From Doris montereyensis (taxonomy: Eukaryota > Mollusca > Gastropoda > Nudibranchia > Dorididae): a DNA stretch of 64,000 nucleotides. Where the stretch lies: contig JAXRKP010001012.1 in the NCBI GenBank assembly GCA_037039925.1, forward strand, positions 115,001 through 179,000, in the 5' to 3' direction. The notes beneath the pieces are model-generated. The model was not told the DNA's origin. It was given only the letters and a program-made list of their open reading frames with translations, and did no database searches. The translations under genes were made by a program, and so were the position numbers. Each line of letters starts with the position of its first letter. Position 1 is the first letter of the stretch. Shown one piece after another: positions 1 to 54,030 of the stretch.

Positions 1-80
1 TTTATAAACCTGCTGGAACTTGAACCCAAGACATTCTGGTTGAGAGGCCCACACCTTGTTTCTGGACCACCGAGTCCCCT
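1..80 (-). mobile_element. tRNA-derived SINE head, cut by the window edge
   Basis: Read on the minus strand, it has a tRNA-like 5' end with a B-box-like GGGTTCAAGTTCC. Only the head region is inside the window. Confidence 0.45.
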
Positions 81-164
81 TCAAAGAGCTAAAAGAGCTT
101 AACCCATGTTTCTTCAACGTGAATGCAACAAGGCATTGATTAATATATGGCCTCTCCGTTGTAG

Positions 165-500
165 ATTTTACTCCCGTGCTAGAGCTGGTCAAAGTAGGGA
201 ATCGCATGTTAAGTGTCTGTCCCAAGAAATATACCAGCAGACTCAGCATTGTGTAGGCGGGTGGTGGGCGCTGCTGATAGATCCTACTTCTTTCCTTTCA
301 CCCTTCTACTTATCCCTTCATCTCGATGTTTCCTCTCAATTCATCCTAAGATCACCGCACATGGTGGACAGGATAAATATCAATTAAATAAACAAACAAA
401 CAAACAAACGAACAATACCAGCATTCGTTGCCAAGATTCAAACCCTGGACCTTAAAATCTAACGTCTGGTAGCCTAATCACTGCCGCTGACGCCATTCCA
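165..500 (-). mobile_element. tRNA-derived SINE split by a ~140-bp repeat insertion
   Basis: The right end (about 413-500) is the tRNA-like head and the left part matches the body shared with the copies at 1505 and 49780 (GTTAAGTGTCT...CCCAAG). Between them, at about 264-412, sits a copy of the ~140-bp repeat with an (AAAC)n tail in the opposite orientation. Confidence 0.5.
264..412 (+). repeat. ~140-bp repeat copy, nested in a SINE
   Basis: It starts GGCGGGTGGTGGGCGCTGCT and ends in an (AAAC)n tail. This is the only copy of the family seen in the plus orientation and the only one outside the coronin gene. Confidence 0.7.
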
Positions 501-1500
501 ATGTTTCAAAGATGGTATAAACCGAAGGATTCAAAATATAAGAAAAAGACAAGTCACAAAATCTCACACTTTCTACTCACACAGCGTTTTGAGAAATTTA
601 AATTTGACAATCTGAAGACGGCGACGTCAATTGAGCATATAATGAAACTGATTTCATATATAGAACACCAACTTTTTTCCATCTACGTTAACATATCTTC
701 ATATCTTGTTGGTATTCATGAAATTTGACAAGAGCACACTGTTCACAGCCACAAATTTCTTGATGGAATGAAATCAATAGGTTAGGATCACATAAAACAA
801 GTTTATCTTTGCAACAAAATTTTCATCAAAAGACAACACAAATCGATATATTTTATACATTAGACGAAAGACAACAAACCCACCCACATGCTGGTAGTCT
901 GTACTCTTAGACATAATCTATACAATTTGGGGGAAATACGACCTTTTAACTCTCATCTACAAAAGCAAATGCTCAATGCAATGACACATGTTTAATTTCA
1001 ACTGACTTTACCTGCCAAAAGAGAATGTTTCAAATGTTTCAAATGTTTCAAATGTTACAAATAAAATCATGGTGGTTTCATCCAAGGCAAAAAGTGACAA
1101 AATATCCTCGGGAGAGATTTGCGTGTGTTCTAATTGGCATGCATAGAATATAGAAGATGTGACATTCAAAGTTCTCAGGTTAATTAGTAATAGACGGATT
1201 AAGAAAAATGAGTATATATCTTATCGTGACTGATTGGTAGAAAATCATAAGTATTATAAGTATCTTTGTCATGAAAATTCCCGTTATCAATATTCAAAGA
1301 AAATTTGCGTACAAAAAAGATATTCATCTATCAAAGAAGATCAATCCAATCAAACTGATTTTGATGCATCTCACATGCCAGGCACTTTGTTGGAACACTG
1401 AAGGGCTAGTGATCGATTGCTATATTTAACAATACAATTGAGGCCATGCACTTCCTTATAATAATGGGCAGCAATGAGCCTATGACATAATATGGTAATG
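500..1500. other. 3' flank, no gene seen
   Basis: AT-rich DNA with no supported coding frame. A period-9 repeat (GTTTCAAAT, about four units) lies at 1027-1061. Confidence 0.6.
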
Positions 1501-1504
1501 TTCC

Positions 1505-1785
1505 TTCAAGGCCACTGTGGCCCATAGACCCGGAGCTTATCCTGGTTTCTAAAACACAAAGGGTGATAATAATCATCTCACAAACATGACACTAGTCTAT
1601 CGCAGGTTTTACCCCCAAGATAGTGCTGGTACCCCTTTGCACCTCGGTCGAGTTGGGGGGGAAGGGTGTTAAGTGCCTTTCCCAAGAAAAACACAAGGTC
1701 GGAACCAGCTTGCTAGGATTCGAGCCCGGGACCTCGTGATCCCAAGTTTGGCAGCCTAATCACTCGTGCCAACGACACCCCCACT
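1505..1785 (-). mobile_element. tRNA-derived SINE, near full length
   Basis: On the minus strand the head (from about 1785) has an A-box-like GGCACGAGTGATTAGG and a B-box-like GGGCTCGAATCC. The body holds the conserved CCTTTCCCAAG segment in reverse. The 3' end is the AAGGCCACTGTGGCCCATAG block near 1508. Same family as copies at 165, 6908, 31830 and 49780. Confidence 0.7.
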
Positions 1786-4446
1786 CTGTCATACGGGCAG
1801 GTGAGTTATAAATTGCTGTTTAATATAATACACCTTGATGCAGTAATGTTCTTATTAAAACGGTGAACATCAATAAGGCTCAGTCACATGGGGGGTTTGT
1901 CAGGTAGGGGTCTATCATATTTATAATGTGCATGGTATGATGTTTCTATTTAACCTCAAATACATTCTTTCCAAAACATGTTTTAAACAAAATTTAAACA
2001 ATAAAAAGATGTGGCACTTCTGGCATCATTACTTCAATGATAATAATATGACAGCATTTCATTTCACGAGGATTCGCATATTTTTAATTTTTTAAATTAA
2101 AAAAACAATGATCTTCTAGGGTCTAGCAGGGTAACAGTGATAGAAACGGAATTGATTCTAGCAGGTTTGTTTCTTCCTTTCTTTGAAATTTACTCCGTCT
2201 ACCATTGAGGCGATAAACAAAAAAATCTTCCAAAGCATGGTATGAGAGTTTGTTCCTCTTAACTTTTAAGTCAGCTGTAGCTGAAGAACACACTCAGTTA
2301 TATGAGTCACAAGATGGAAATGAAAGAAAATTTCGGTAACTTTGTGCAAACTGCAATGATGCTTTAAAAATGTTTACAATTGGTTTCAGTTATAATTTAC
2401 ATGTATTTCAGATGTAAATGAATGACAAAAAAAGCATGTATTATATTTTCAGACACAAGTACAGGCAACAACAAAAAAAGGATTTAAATCCGCTTCAAAT
2501 CATTCGATCTCACACACCTCAAACATATATATATATATTTAATTCTGAAAAGCAATCATAGGCACACTTCTATATAAGAACAAAAAGTAAACAAGCACGC
2601 ACTAATACAGCAAACCATGAGAAGTGATTCAAGTAGTAGTAGTAGTAGTATCAGTATCAGTATTAGAAACAGAATACTGGAACAATCAAGGCAGGCATAA
2701 ATGGTGGAAATGTGAGAGAAATGCTACTTTAAAACAGAAAGTGGTTGGGTTTAGAGGTAAGCCTGGTAGAAGACACATTTCATATTAGAACTGGAATATT
2801 GGATAAGAACTCGGATGGCGAAGGAGGTCAAAGAAAGAATTACAAGATACACGACGGATTGGCGGATTATCAACAGATTTCTATGGAAATATATAGGAAC
2901 GTGCTTCTTAACACTATCACTCGAGCAAAAATAAAAATGGACATCACTTAGTGAGACAAAAGGCCCCGACAAAAAATCACTCATATCATAGAAAAATAAT
3001 GCATCAGTAAAACAAATAAACGGCTAGAGTAATGGGACTGTACAAAAGACTTCCCCTTTCGCTTTTCAAAATGACTCATATCGTATTTCCAAAATGACTG
3101 ATATCGTATTTGCAAGATGACTCATATCATAATTTCTGACGTGAATTTAGATCGTCCCGACCAATCTTTAAATCTTCTACTGTAATCATTATCATCATCT
3201 TGCCTTCTTACCCCTCGTGGGACAATAGGCTACAAAACAGAGAGCTCTTCAGCGATTGACTGTTAAGACTAAGGAATATTTTCTTCTCTTTCTCGTACAT
3301 GACAAATCGTTGACCTATCAAGACCAAAAGTCAAGACTAGAAGAAAAAAATATTTCAACTCTGAAAATAATTTTGTAAAAGAACAAAAGGTTGTCTAATG
3401 CTTCAAATGCACACAAATAGAACAAAATAGACTTACTTTGGAAGAACAGAGATGATATTCATGTTTTTCAGAACTTTATACTCATATTTTTGCTACAGGA
3501 GAGATATTGTACTGTTAATCAGTGTCAGATTTTCAGATCTATTACAAGTGTTCACATTTCAGAGTTCTATCCATCAGAAGCAGCAATAGAAGAACTCGTT
3601 GAAATGGACATGTGGATAAATCAATATTAGATCTTAAAAAAAATAGACATGTTTTTTATTGAGTGAAAACAAGATCATTACACATGGCAAAAAAAAAATC
3701 ATTGGTCGATGACTTCAATTACAGATCATTTACATGATTTCTAGGTGGAAATAAATGATTTCAATAGATCTATATATAAAGGTGAACAAAATAGATAATT
3801 TCAATAGACCTGCATATCAAGGTGAACAAAAGAAATGATAGTATCTTGTAGTTCTTGTGTTAGCTACATTGTTTCTTATTTGTTCATTCTTTAAGTAAGA
3901 TCGGGTTTGGGTTTGGATGGGTTTTTTTTTAAATTAATTTTTTTGTAAATTGCTCACTTACAAAACATAACACTGAGTGATCTGGATAAATTGGATGCAT
4001 AAATGTATAATAAGTAGAACATTAAAAAAAAAAATTGTTTAAAGAAAGAACAAAAAGAAAGAGAAAAAAAGAAAAAAAAGAAAAAAGAAAAATGTGACCA
4101 ATACGCACGCTCATGACACAATAAATAGAGACAAGCAAAAATCACTAAAATATAAAAAAAAATGTCTCAAAGTAATGGCACTGCTGGGGCATGAAAATAA
4201 AACAGATGTTGGGGGGAGGGTCGGGGGTTCGGGGACAGAAAGCCTTTGCAAATTAATGTCTTCAATAATAGATAAAAGTCATGGATAGATAAGATTTATT
4301 GTATGTTATATAAAACATGTAGTAAGTTAGAAATAAAAAGCTAAGGCTCCAATACACAAATGAAATCAGAATAAAACATGAATAATAATATTAGAAGAAG
4401 TTTGTTTGTTGGTGTGGGTCGTTTTTAAAAATCTAAACATTACCAC

Positions 4447-4451
<5 letters not shown>

Positions 4452-4503
<52 letters not shown>
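4452..4503. repeat. (TA)n microsatellite
   Basis: About 50 bases of alternating TA. Confidence 0.95.
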
Positions 4504-4504
<1 letters not shown>

Positions 4505-5303
4505 GTACAACATGCTTCAAAATGATGATGAGAAAAGGGTAACATTTAAGCACCAGTTTTGATGATGTCATTACACCAAACTCCAGATGGCATATAATAA
4601 TGTTTTATAATATAATAATACAGGCATACAGTGTTTCTGTGGTTTATCATAAAGCTCAGAAATTTATAGGGTTAACTTTGTATCCGGACAGATAGCATTA
4701 TTATAGGTGGAAAACAGTGGTACGGGAATGCATGGAGTGAGACAAATTATCAAGGGGAGGAACAGCAACCACAACAAGAAGAAGATTGAGTAACTTTAAG
4801 AGTACAAGATAAGCTCGGGGAAGCAACGATCTTAATTCTCCGCCGAGAACCTTCTGTTTTGTTTTATTTCCTTAATGACCTCAAAATATTACAGAAGTGA
4901 TCTTTGACCTACTCATTCTGTGTTGTTGCTTGGTTTTATTTTTTAATTCTTTTAAAGAAATAACTCGTCTTATATAAATTTGAACATCAACGAAACAATC
5001 TCCAGTGTTTCATTTGTATCCCTCCATTTATTTATTTGTCCTTTTAATAAACCTGCTGATATCGTTTTTAATGTTAACGAAGCAATCTCCATTAGTCAAT
5101 CATGCTTTCATTTGCATCTCTCCGTCACAGATCAATAGTATTCTAAATTTTCCCAATCACAAGAACTGACGTTATAGTTCAAATGATACTTTTTCCTGTG
5201 TCATTTTTGTAAATAAAAGATAAAGAAATGGAAAAACCCTAACCCCCAGATATTCTAAGGACGTTTGGAGTGTACATAACGAAAAGAGAGCATGTGCGCG
5301 CGC

Positions 5304-5452
<149 letters not shown>

Positions 5453-6907
5453 AGATACACAGCTTGAAAGAAGAAGAATGCACACAGAGATGCAGATGTT
5501 ACAGTCTCAACTACTAAGTAATAATAGCGTAAGAGAGCAAACTGGAAATGACACACACCATGAAGGCTGCTAAAGGCACAGAAGTTTCTCAAAATCAGAT
5601 ACGTAAACGAGAAAATATTTGAACGAAAGGAATACTACTGCATAATTTCAAAACAGAAAAAAAAAACTAAACAAAACAAAAACAAATCCTCAACAAACTG
5701 TCTCTTGTTTGGAATCACTCCCCTGTAATCTTGTGATTCAAAAGGTCATAAGTCACCTCCTCATCCATATAAAGGTAGTGTCAACTTTCTAAATAGAATT
5801 ATCAAATAAATTCTCAACCCATCCAAGGACCAGCAAAAAAAAACTGAAATCTTTTTCTGAAGTCCTGTATCATAAATAAAAATAATTCAAAAAATGCCTG
5901 AAAGGGGCTGACATTTTTTAAAATGTGTAAATATTTGCTGGGATTTTCTTTCTCTTTTACTGATGCAAAGACACGGGTCCTGACTAGAAACGACAAATTA
6001 ATTGTAAAAAAATCATGTGAATAATAAAAATAATCAAGACTAAAAACATCATGTCTCTCACAGAACCAAACAAACACTATCTTTTAAAATGTCATCGTAC
6101 CCTTCTGAGTCCATACGTACACACACATAACACGCACATACACAACACACACACACACACATTAAAATTTAAAAACGTTAAATACACAAATTTATATGAA
6201 ACACGCAAAGCTATAACGCCACAAGAAAAATGAAATATAAAATCATGATCAAAACAAAACACAGATAAATAACGAGAACAACAATAACTCATAGATGAAG
6301 GAGCAAAAAAAGAAAACCAAAAAAAAACAAAACAACATGCAATGTTCTAAGCTGGCCCAAAATAGTTTAAAAAGGTAAATAATTCTAAAAGCCAAACTCC
6401 GTATACGGCTAAATTTGTCCACAATTTTATCATTCCACAATTCATTAGCTAAGGGTTTCTAGGAAAATCTGAATCGATAGTCAGTACACGTAAAACAGGT
6501 TTAGGTAACTATCTAATCGGGATTCACTTTCAACAGTTTTCAGCACTAAAAATACTACAGACTGTTATTTGCCTTTTTTCTCCAAGCCAACACCTTGAGA
6601 GAGAGAGAGAAGAAAATCTTCTCCCATGCAGAAAAGCCATCGCTCGGCACAAGAGACACTTCCTGTGAGTTGTAAGTTCTTGCTTCCTCTGTGTGGAGAA
6701 GGCCTTTGTGTGTTTGTTTTGTTTTTTGTGCATTGGCATCTGAATAGTAGGGCTCATCAATATCAATGACATCTTAGCCATAAGTTTAAAGTGTTCAGAT
6801 GTTCTGGGAAGGATAAAAGTTTAAAAAAAGGCAAATATTACTTCTATGAAAATTCTTTCACAGCCATTAAAAAAACCAAAAAAACATTGACAAAAAGCAC
6901 AACTAGT

Positions 6908-7330
6908 AATGCTCCTTCAAGGCCACTATAGCCTAGAAAACCCAAAAATTTACAATCGCACACACAAGGCCACTATAGCCTAGCCTAACTAATTTACAAT
7001 CGCACACACAAGGCCACTATAGAAAACCCAAATCTAATTTTTACAATCGCACACACAAGGCCACTATAGCCTAGAAAACCCAAATCTAATTTACAATCGC
7101 ACACACAAGGCCACTATAGCCTAGAAAACCCAAATCTAATTTACAATCGCACACACAAGGCCACTATGGCCTAGAAAACCTAATCTAATTTACAATCGCA
7201 CACACAAGGACTCGGCGTTAAGTGTCTTTCCCAAGGAACAACAACGTCAGGCCTAGCTTCGCCAGCATTCAAACCCGAAACCTCACGATCCCAGTCCGAC
7301 GGCCCAACTGCCCGGCCACCGACATCACTT
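6908..7330 (-). mobile_element. tRNA-derived SINE with an internal tandem expansion
   Basis: The head is at about 7250-7330 (B-box-like GGGTTTGAATGCT on the minus strand). The 3' end block AAGGCCACTATAGCC has been amplified with its neighbour into a 50-bp minisatellite. Confidence 0.65.
6926..7207. repeat. 50-bp minisatellite, about six units, inside a SINE
   Basis: Units run CAAGGCCACTATAGCCTAGA, then AAACCCAAATCTAATTTACA, then ATCGCACACA. The first two units are slightly shortened or altered, and one unit lacks the middle part. Confidence 0.85.
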
Positions 7331-7734
7331 TTGAAGTTGAGAGCATACATTAAAATCATTAACTTTTCCTTGTGCCTGTGACATAACGTTGCACAAGAAT
7401 CTATTACGCATGCACTAATGTAGAGGATTTCAAACTGAAATTCATTAGCTGAAAAGAAAGTATCCATCATCCAATAACATCAACCTGACATCGAATATCA
7501 TAGGAAATGATCTCCGAGCACGTGGGCTGGATTACTGCACTCTGCTAGCTCAGCTGTCATTGTCATGGGACCTGCCACATGTAAAAGCAAAGAAAAGTAA
7601 GTCCCGTACTCAAGAGTCGAGCGTAGGGTAAACACGGAGTAGAGTTTTGATTTGTCTAGCCATACGGTATAACGTGGTAGTTTGCCACCGCCTTTTCCAC
7701 GCCACCTGTATTTCGCCAAGTTTGAACAGACCTA

Positions 7735-7875
7735 ACTACCTGTTTCAATGCTGGGTCGACAGAAGGAGCAGCAAAAAATTTGCCCAGAGTGGGAATCAAA
7801 CTCAGACCTCCTTGACGGTAGTCAGAAGCTCTACCCTACTACACTACCGATACCTCTCTTCATGTACAGAATGAT
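7735..7875 (-). mobile_element. Second tRNA-derived SINE family, partial
   Basis: On the minus strand the sequence GGTAGTGTAGTAGGGTAGAG followed by a B-box-like GAGTTTGATTCCC resembles a tRNA head. The rest of the body is not recognised. Confidence 0.4.
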
Positions 7876-8098
7876 AATTACATATATAGGAGGATGCCTG
7901 CAGGAATTCACAGCCTTGACCTCCAGTGAGATGGTCAGCTGCTCTTTCCCAGCCCCATTGGCTACCCATCCCCCACCCTCACCCCCTCTAATCATGTTCT
8001 GGCCTGCCCAACAATCAGCCGATGATTAGAACCTGTGAATGCGTGTCCTTGGACATGTTTTACCTTGATTTATCATGCTGACATCATCCCCCCCCTAA

Positions 8099-8140
<42 letters not shown>
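8099..8140. repeat. (CA)n microsatellite
   Basis: About 40 bases of pure AC repeats. Confidence 0.95.
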
Positions 8141-8418
8141 TTTCAGTCATTTTGAAGAATTAATTGCACTTAAGGCGGAGGGTGCCTCCGGAAGTGATTT
8201 TTTTTGCTTTTGAGTTTGAGTTTTTGATTTTAGCATATATATGAGTAACTATCAAAATACAGTCATCCTATATCGTTGAAAAGTTTGCAAAGTCCTTGGT
8301 TGCCAAGGAAACAGCTGCCATCTTAGATTTTGACCCAATTTTCAAAATCTATCTCCTCACTTAGTTATGGATAAAATCACTCGAGACCTGTGCAGATTGT
8401 ATCTTCCATTCAATATCT

Positions 8419-8582
8419 AAAGAATGACGTCAGTTTTTTTAAAGATATTTTGATAGGTTTTTTTAATGAATTTTTGAAAATAACATACATTGTTTATATG
8501 CAAAAACGGTCTTTTTATTACTAAAAAAAATCTTCTCAAAAAGTTTCCAAGATATAAAAAAAAACCTGACGTCATTCTATTA
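8419..8582. repeat. Imperfect inverted repeat with TGACGTCA-like arms
   Basis: The left arm AGAATGACGTCAGTTTTTTT pairs with the reverse complement of the right arm, which reads AGAATGACGTCAGGTTTTTT. The inner part continues as imperfect T-rich/A-rich pairing, so the whole could fold as a long hairpin. Confidence 0.6.
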
Positions 8583-8889
8583 ACATTGACGAAAGGAACC
8601 TGTGTGCCAAATATTATTATAAATTCACGAAGGAGAAAAAATTTAGTGGGGAAAACTACATTTCGAGAAAAAAGCGGGCAAAGATAATCAAAAGATAATA
8701 ACACAAAAAAGACACTTTAGACAGGTTGCCCGTCTTGTAGCAGCCCCTTTACTCTTTCGACAGTCTCTGGCATTGTTACTATTGTAAAGAGGATTGTAAA
8801 TCTAGGTTTAGATGTGAACTATTGTGAAAACAGACATCATGATGATCACCATGTCACCAGATGTGACGCTGTGTGGCAATAGCTGGCCG

Positions 8890-9125
8890 GTTACACAGGA
8901 TTTCATTGCCATCTTCTCACTCAGTGTTACGGTAATTTACGTCAAAATTTTGAATGCCTTTACCTACCCTCGCCAACATAATATCATGTAACAACAAAAA
9001 TTATACGTCATATGAACATTTTTCTGCCATAAACTTATAGATAAATGATCGATCTACCCAAACATACAAAGAACAGAAAATCAACATTTTGGTCCCAAAC
9101 TCGCCAATCCAGGTGCTCAATCAAG
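8890..9125 (+). repeat. Dispersed repeat, copy 1
   Basis: It contains GCCATCTTCTCACTCAGTGT, GGTAATTTACGT, ACTTATAGATAAATGATCG and AAAGAACAGAAAATCAA. The same blocks recur in the same order at 44800-45040. No coding potential. Confidence 0.75.
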
Positions 9126-9445
9126 TTCTAAGTTCTCAAAGTTTGAAGGCTAGGCAATAAGTTGTGAGGAATGGTGGTACATCTAAAAAAAAAAAAAAAA
9201 GGGGGGAGGGGGAGGGGGGACAACAACAAAGCCATAACTGTGGATCTCTTTCCAAAAAACACTATTTTTAGTGTTTGCCATCTGAAATCAATTTCAACCT
9301 TATTTCTGTCAGGCTTTGCAATTAACTCTTTCAACTTTGAGTGACGATTATGATACACAATGCGCCACTGTCGGTTTGCTATCCGTGTATGGAAGCAATT
9401 TATGGAATAACCCCTGTTCCCTCTCTATCCATGGCAGTGAAACGT

Positions 9446-9451
9446 TTTATT
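9446..9451 (-). terminator. Candidate polyadenylation signal AATAAA
   Basis: An AATAAA lies about 110 bases after the stop. Another AATAAA (9555-9560) overlaps the stop codon itself. The downstream one would give a short 3' UTR and is the more likely signal. No cleavage site can be read from sequence. Confidence 0.4.
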
Positions 9452-9558
9452 CCTCCAACTGTAAAACAGTTTTCTAAGGTCTTACTCAAAAGTTGTCCAA
9501 ACTATGCTCCTCCACGCCCAGACAACAACCGATCACAATAAATTACCACTTTACTTTA

Positions 9559-49304
<39,746 letters not shown>

Positions 49305-49779
49305 CTATAAGAGAGGCACAAAAAACATTTTAAAAACGAAGAAAAAATCCCAGCATTGGTGAAGGGAGATAGTATTACATAATAGGAAGAGAAAGAGAAA
49401 CACCTAGTTTTGTAGTGGGTGAATTGCCTTGCATTTTAAAAATTTTTAGCAATTGGATATTTCATACATAATATCTATTAATTTGCAGTGGACATGTGAA
49501 AATGAAACAGGGCAGCACTATATTCAGGATCAAATGAAAAAACAGATTGTCAAAACTGATGAGATGTGATCACTATTACTGATACTGACACAAGAAAGAT
49601 AACAAATGATTTATAGGCGTGATCTTATGTCATTCTAGCCCATTGTCACTAATGTGTAGCATAGAGGTCAGTCTGAAAGGGCAAGCTTTAACTTTTCCCT
49701 TCATCACAACAATGACAACTAGACTTTCCTTTACTGCAGACTTTTTAAACTGTTTTTAAATATATATGTAAAGTTCATT

Positions 49780-50025
49780 CAAGGTCATTACGACCCATAG
49801 AGCCGGAGCTTATCCCAGATTCTAAAGCGTGAAGCAGAACAGGTAATAATTTTTTCTTACTCCAGAGTTGTTGCTAGTACACATTTGCACCCGGGTCAAG
49901 AGAGAAAAATCGCTTTTAAGTGTCTTTCCCAAAATAACATGACATTGGACCGAGCATTCCTAGGATTTGAACCCAGGATCGCAAAATTCCAAGTCCGCCA
50001 ACCTAATCACAAGGACATCGAAACT
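49780..50025 (-). mobile_element. tRNA-derived SINE
   Basis: Same family as 1505: AAGGTCATTACGACCCATAG at the 3' end, TTTTAAGTGTCTTTCCCAA in the body, and a head with the B-box-like GGGTTCAAATCC on the minus strand. Confidence 0.65.
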
Positions 50026-50672
50026 AAAATACTTTTTAATGATGCTTAAAAACTTTTCTTCATAATATAGTGGAATAAAGACAGCTTTGACTTTCGAGAA
50101 AATGGTGGTGGTAAAATGAGTAAAAATTAGGGGTGGGTGAGCGCGCGTCTATAAGAAAAGACACCACTATGGAGAAAACACTGTACATCGTAAGTGATTT
50201 CGCTTCATTTAAAATATAAATCCAACCTACCGGATCATTAAGAATTTCTCACAAACTTCCCCAACCATGCAAGCATTATAATATCATTCTAAATAACATA
50301 ATATGACTTTGATCAATGAGATTTATTAACTTATAATCTTTAGTTTCATTCAATCTTGTGCAACCATGTAAACATGTTTTCTGCCAATTAAAAAACAAAT
50401 GATGACTTTGTGGTTCATTTAGATCTAGACATATATACATAATAACTTCAAAAGTAGCTACTTCCCATTCACTGCAGTTGAAAATAATTTTTAAATCATG
50501 TTCCTGAAATCTAGATCTTATTCTATTTTGCTTACAAATTATATTACAGCATAAACATAGATCTGGCTATATTGATTGATAAAAATGAACGTTCCATGAC
50601 ACATTAAAGACTAAACATGCATATTATGAGCAATGATTATGATTATATAAATAATGATGCCTGTGTGAAAAT

Positions 50673-50675
<3 letters not shown>

Positions 50676-50751
<76 letters not shown>
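50676..50751. repeat. (TA)n microsatellite
   Basis: About 75 bases of TA. Confidence 0.95.
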
Positions 50752-50755
<4 letters not shown>

Positions 50756-51601
50756 CAAATTTAAGACTGATCGTTAGATGTACTCCAAAAACTTGGACGT
50801 GCATGTAGGAGCTTTTTTTATATTATAGATCTAGATCTCTAGATCTACCCTTATTATTGACATTGAACTTTTCAGCAAGTCAAAGAACTAACATGAGCAA
50901 AGAAAGAAGAAAAGTACTGGAATTTTTTTCATAGAATCTAGAGATCTAAATCTACATCTACCTTCTAAACGCTTATATCCACTAACCCCTTCACTACCGC
51001 ACTCCCTTTCCTTCTCTGCCAATGTCAAGCATGCGCTCAAACTGCAGGCAAGATCAGAAGTGTGCATCCATGTCCCGATTTTGTAGTACATGCACCCATT
51101 TCGTTGATTTAGATTTATATTGATAACAAATTAGATTTAGATCTAGCTCTGCCAGACTCATTACACATTACATCATTTTTAGAACTAAAAAATATCTGTG
51201 GGAAGTACCCAACCAAAATGATACACTAGTCTAGATCTAGAGTCTATATCTAGATTATACTTTTTAACGGTAAATTTATCTATTCATTTTTTAGATCTTA
51301 AGTCATATCTTATCAAATTGTCATGAAATGAACAACCAGACAACAACCCTCAGGCAATGATTATGAAGTGATTAGTGATATTGCTGAGGATAGTGACTCC
51401 TAGTTAATAGTAGATCTCAAGTAGTGAGTAATAAATTGTATCAATCGACTTCGTGTTAAAAACAAATCACATATCAATCTCCCTTATATTAACAAATTAT
51501 GTGAGGTTTCTTTAATGCTTCTATTAATAAACATTAAGTAAATTTCACTTAAATTCAAGTTAAAGGGTGTAAAGCATGTAAATGACTAATAAGGAAGTTA
51601 C

Positions 51602-51650
51602 CGATTTGTTTTTCTTCTTTCATCCTTTAAACCGTCGCCATCTTGGCCTG
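51602..51650 (-). other. Probable 5' non-coding first exon of the coronin gene
   Basis: Coding exon 1 is preceded by a good acceptor (AG at 49306-49305), so the message must begin further upstream. At 51601-51600 there is a GT donor (TCG|GTAACT on the minus strand). Above it lies a GC-richer island containing a YY1-like ATGGCG element, then a CACGTG box. This is the only promoter-like island between 49.3 kb and the big TC tract. The transcription start is not defined by sequence; the upper limit given is approximate. Confidence 0.45.
51634..51644 (-). promoter_or_regulatory. YY1-like AAGATGGCGAC element
   Basis: Read on the minus strand this is AAGATGGCGAC, close to the YY1 core that often sits just inside first exons of TATA-less genes in the sense orientation. 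It falls inside the probable non-coding first exon of the coronin gene. Function is inferred from motif and position. Confidence 0.4.
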
Positions 51651-51664
51651 CCGACAGCGAAAAT

Positions 51665-51670
51665 CACGTG
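51665..51670. promoter_or_regulatory. CACGTG E-box upstream of the coronin first exon
   Basis: A perfect CACGTG in the context TCACGTGAC, a classic bHLH-zip (USF/MITF type) site, lies about 20 bases upstream of the YY1-like element. The tight pairing supports a core promoter here. No TATA box is seen. Confidence 0.4.
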
Positions 51671-51873
51671 ACCAAAGGGATCCTTCATTATTGACTTTAC
51701 TAAGATTAGTGTTAGCCTAGTTGCCATGCTGGTAAAGTTTCTCGTAAGGTTGGATATCGAAGGAAGGAGACAGTGGGTGGGGTGGTAGTTGGGGACGTAA
51801 GAATTGAAATACTTAAAACATTGACATTATGTTACAGTGTACTGGAAGGGACAGCATAAAGAAAGTGTGGTAA

Positions 51874-53483
<1,610 letters not shown>

Positions 53484-53546
53484 ACAAAAAAATAAATCTA
53501 AAAAAGAAACATCTCTCTCTCTCTCAAAAAACTATCAACACAGCAG

Positions 53547-53550
<4 letters not shown>

Positions 53551-53589
<39 letters not shown>

Positions 53590-53623
53590 TTTTACAGACT
53601 TTTCAAGTATACTAATATATATA

Positions 53624-53670
<47 letters not shown>
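53551..53670. repeat. (TA)n followed by (CA)n
   Basis: TA at 53551-53587 and CA at about 53624-53670. Confidence 0.95.
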
Positions 53671-53673
<3 letters not shown>

Positions 53674-54030
53674 TCACTATCTAATCCTACAAATAAAAAC
53701 GAGATGACCTTAGTTGTGTGGATGTGGGTAAAACCAAATCAAATAAATAAAAACAATAACTGTCGTTCGTTGATTTAGTTTTTTCTTGTTGTGTTGTTAG
53801 GCTGTTCATCTTAGTTTTCCTTTTCTTGAAATGGAATTATACCGACATGAATAAATGGTATCAGCAAGACAACATCATTTCCCCGTCATTGCACAATATA
53901 AAGCAAACCAAGAAACCAAAAGCGTCTAAGAATGGGAGAAGGTCAATCCATCGGTCACACCAGCAAGCCATACACTGAGACTGGGCAAATGGAGCGTCCA
54001 TTGGTGTTTGCAGAAGTACGGGCACATGTA
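53671..54030. other. Unique stretch before the satellites
   Basis: No gene or repeat recognised. Confidence 0.5.

Larger units (their letters stand above)
49305..51601 (-). other. Probable first intron of the coronin gene
   Basis: Defined by the acceptor before exon 1 and the donor at 51601. It holds a SINE copy, a (TA)n tract and a dense run of AGATCTAGA palindromes. Confidence 0.45.

Noticed and set aside
1505..1785. A functional tRNA gene
   Set aside because: A- and B-box-like parts are present, but the cloverleaf is imperfect and the same sequence with the same tail recurs several times, as expected for a SINE.
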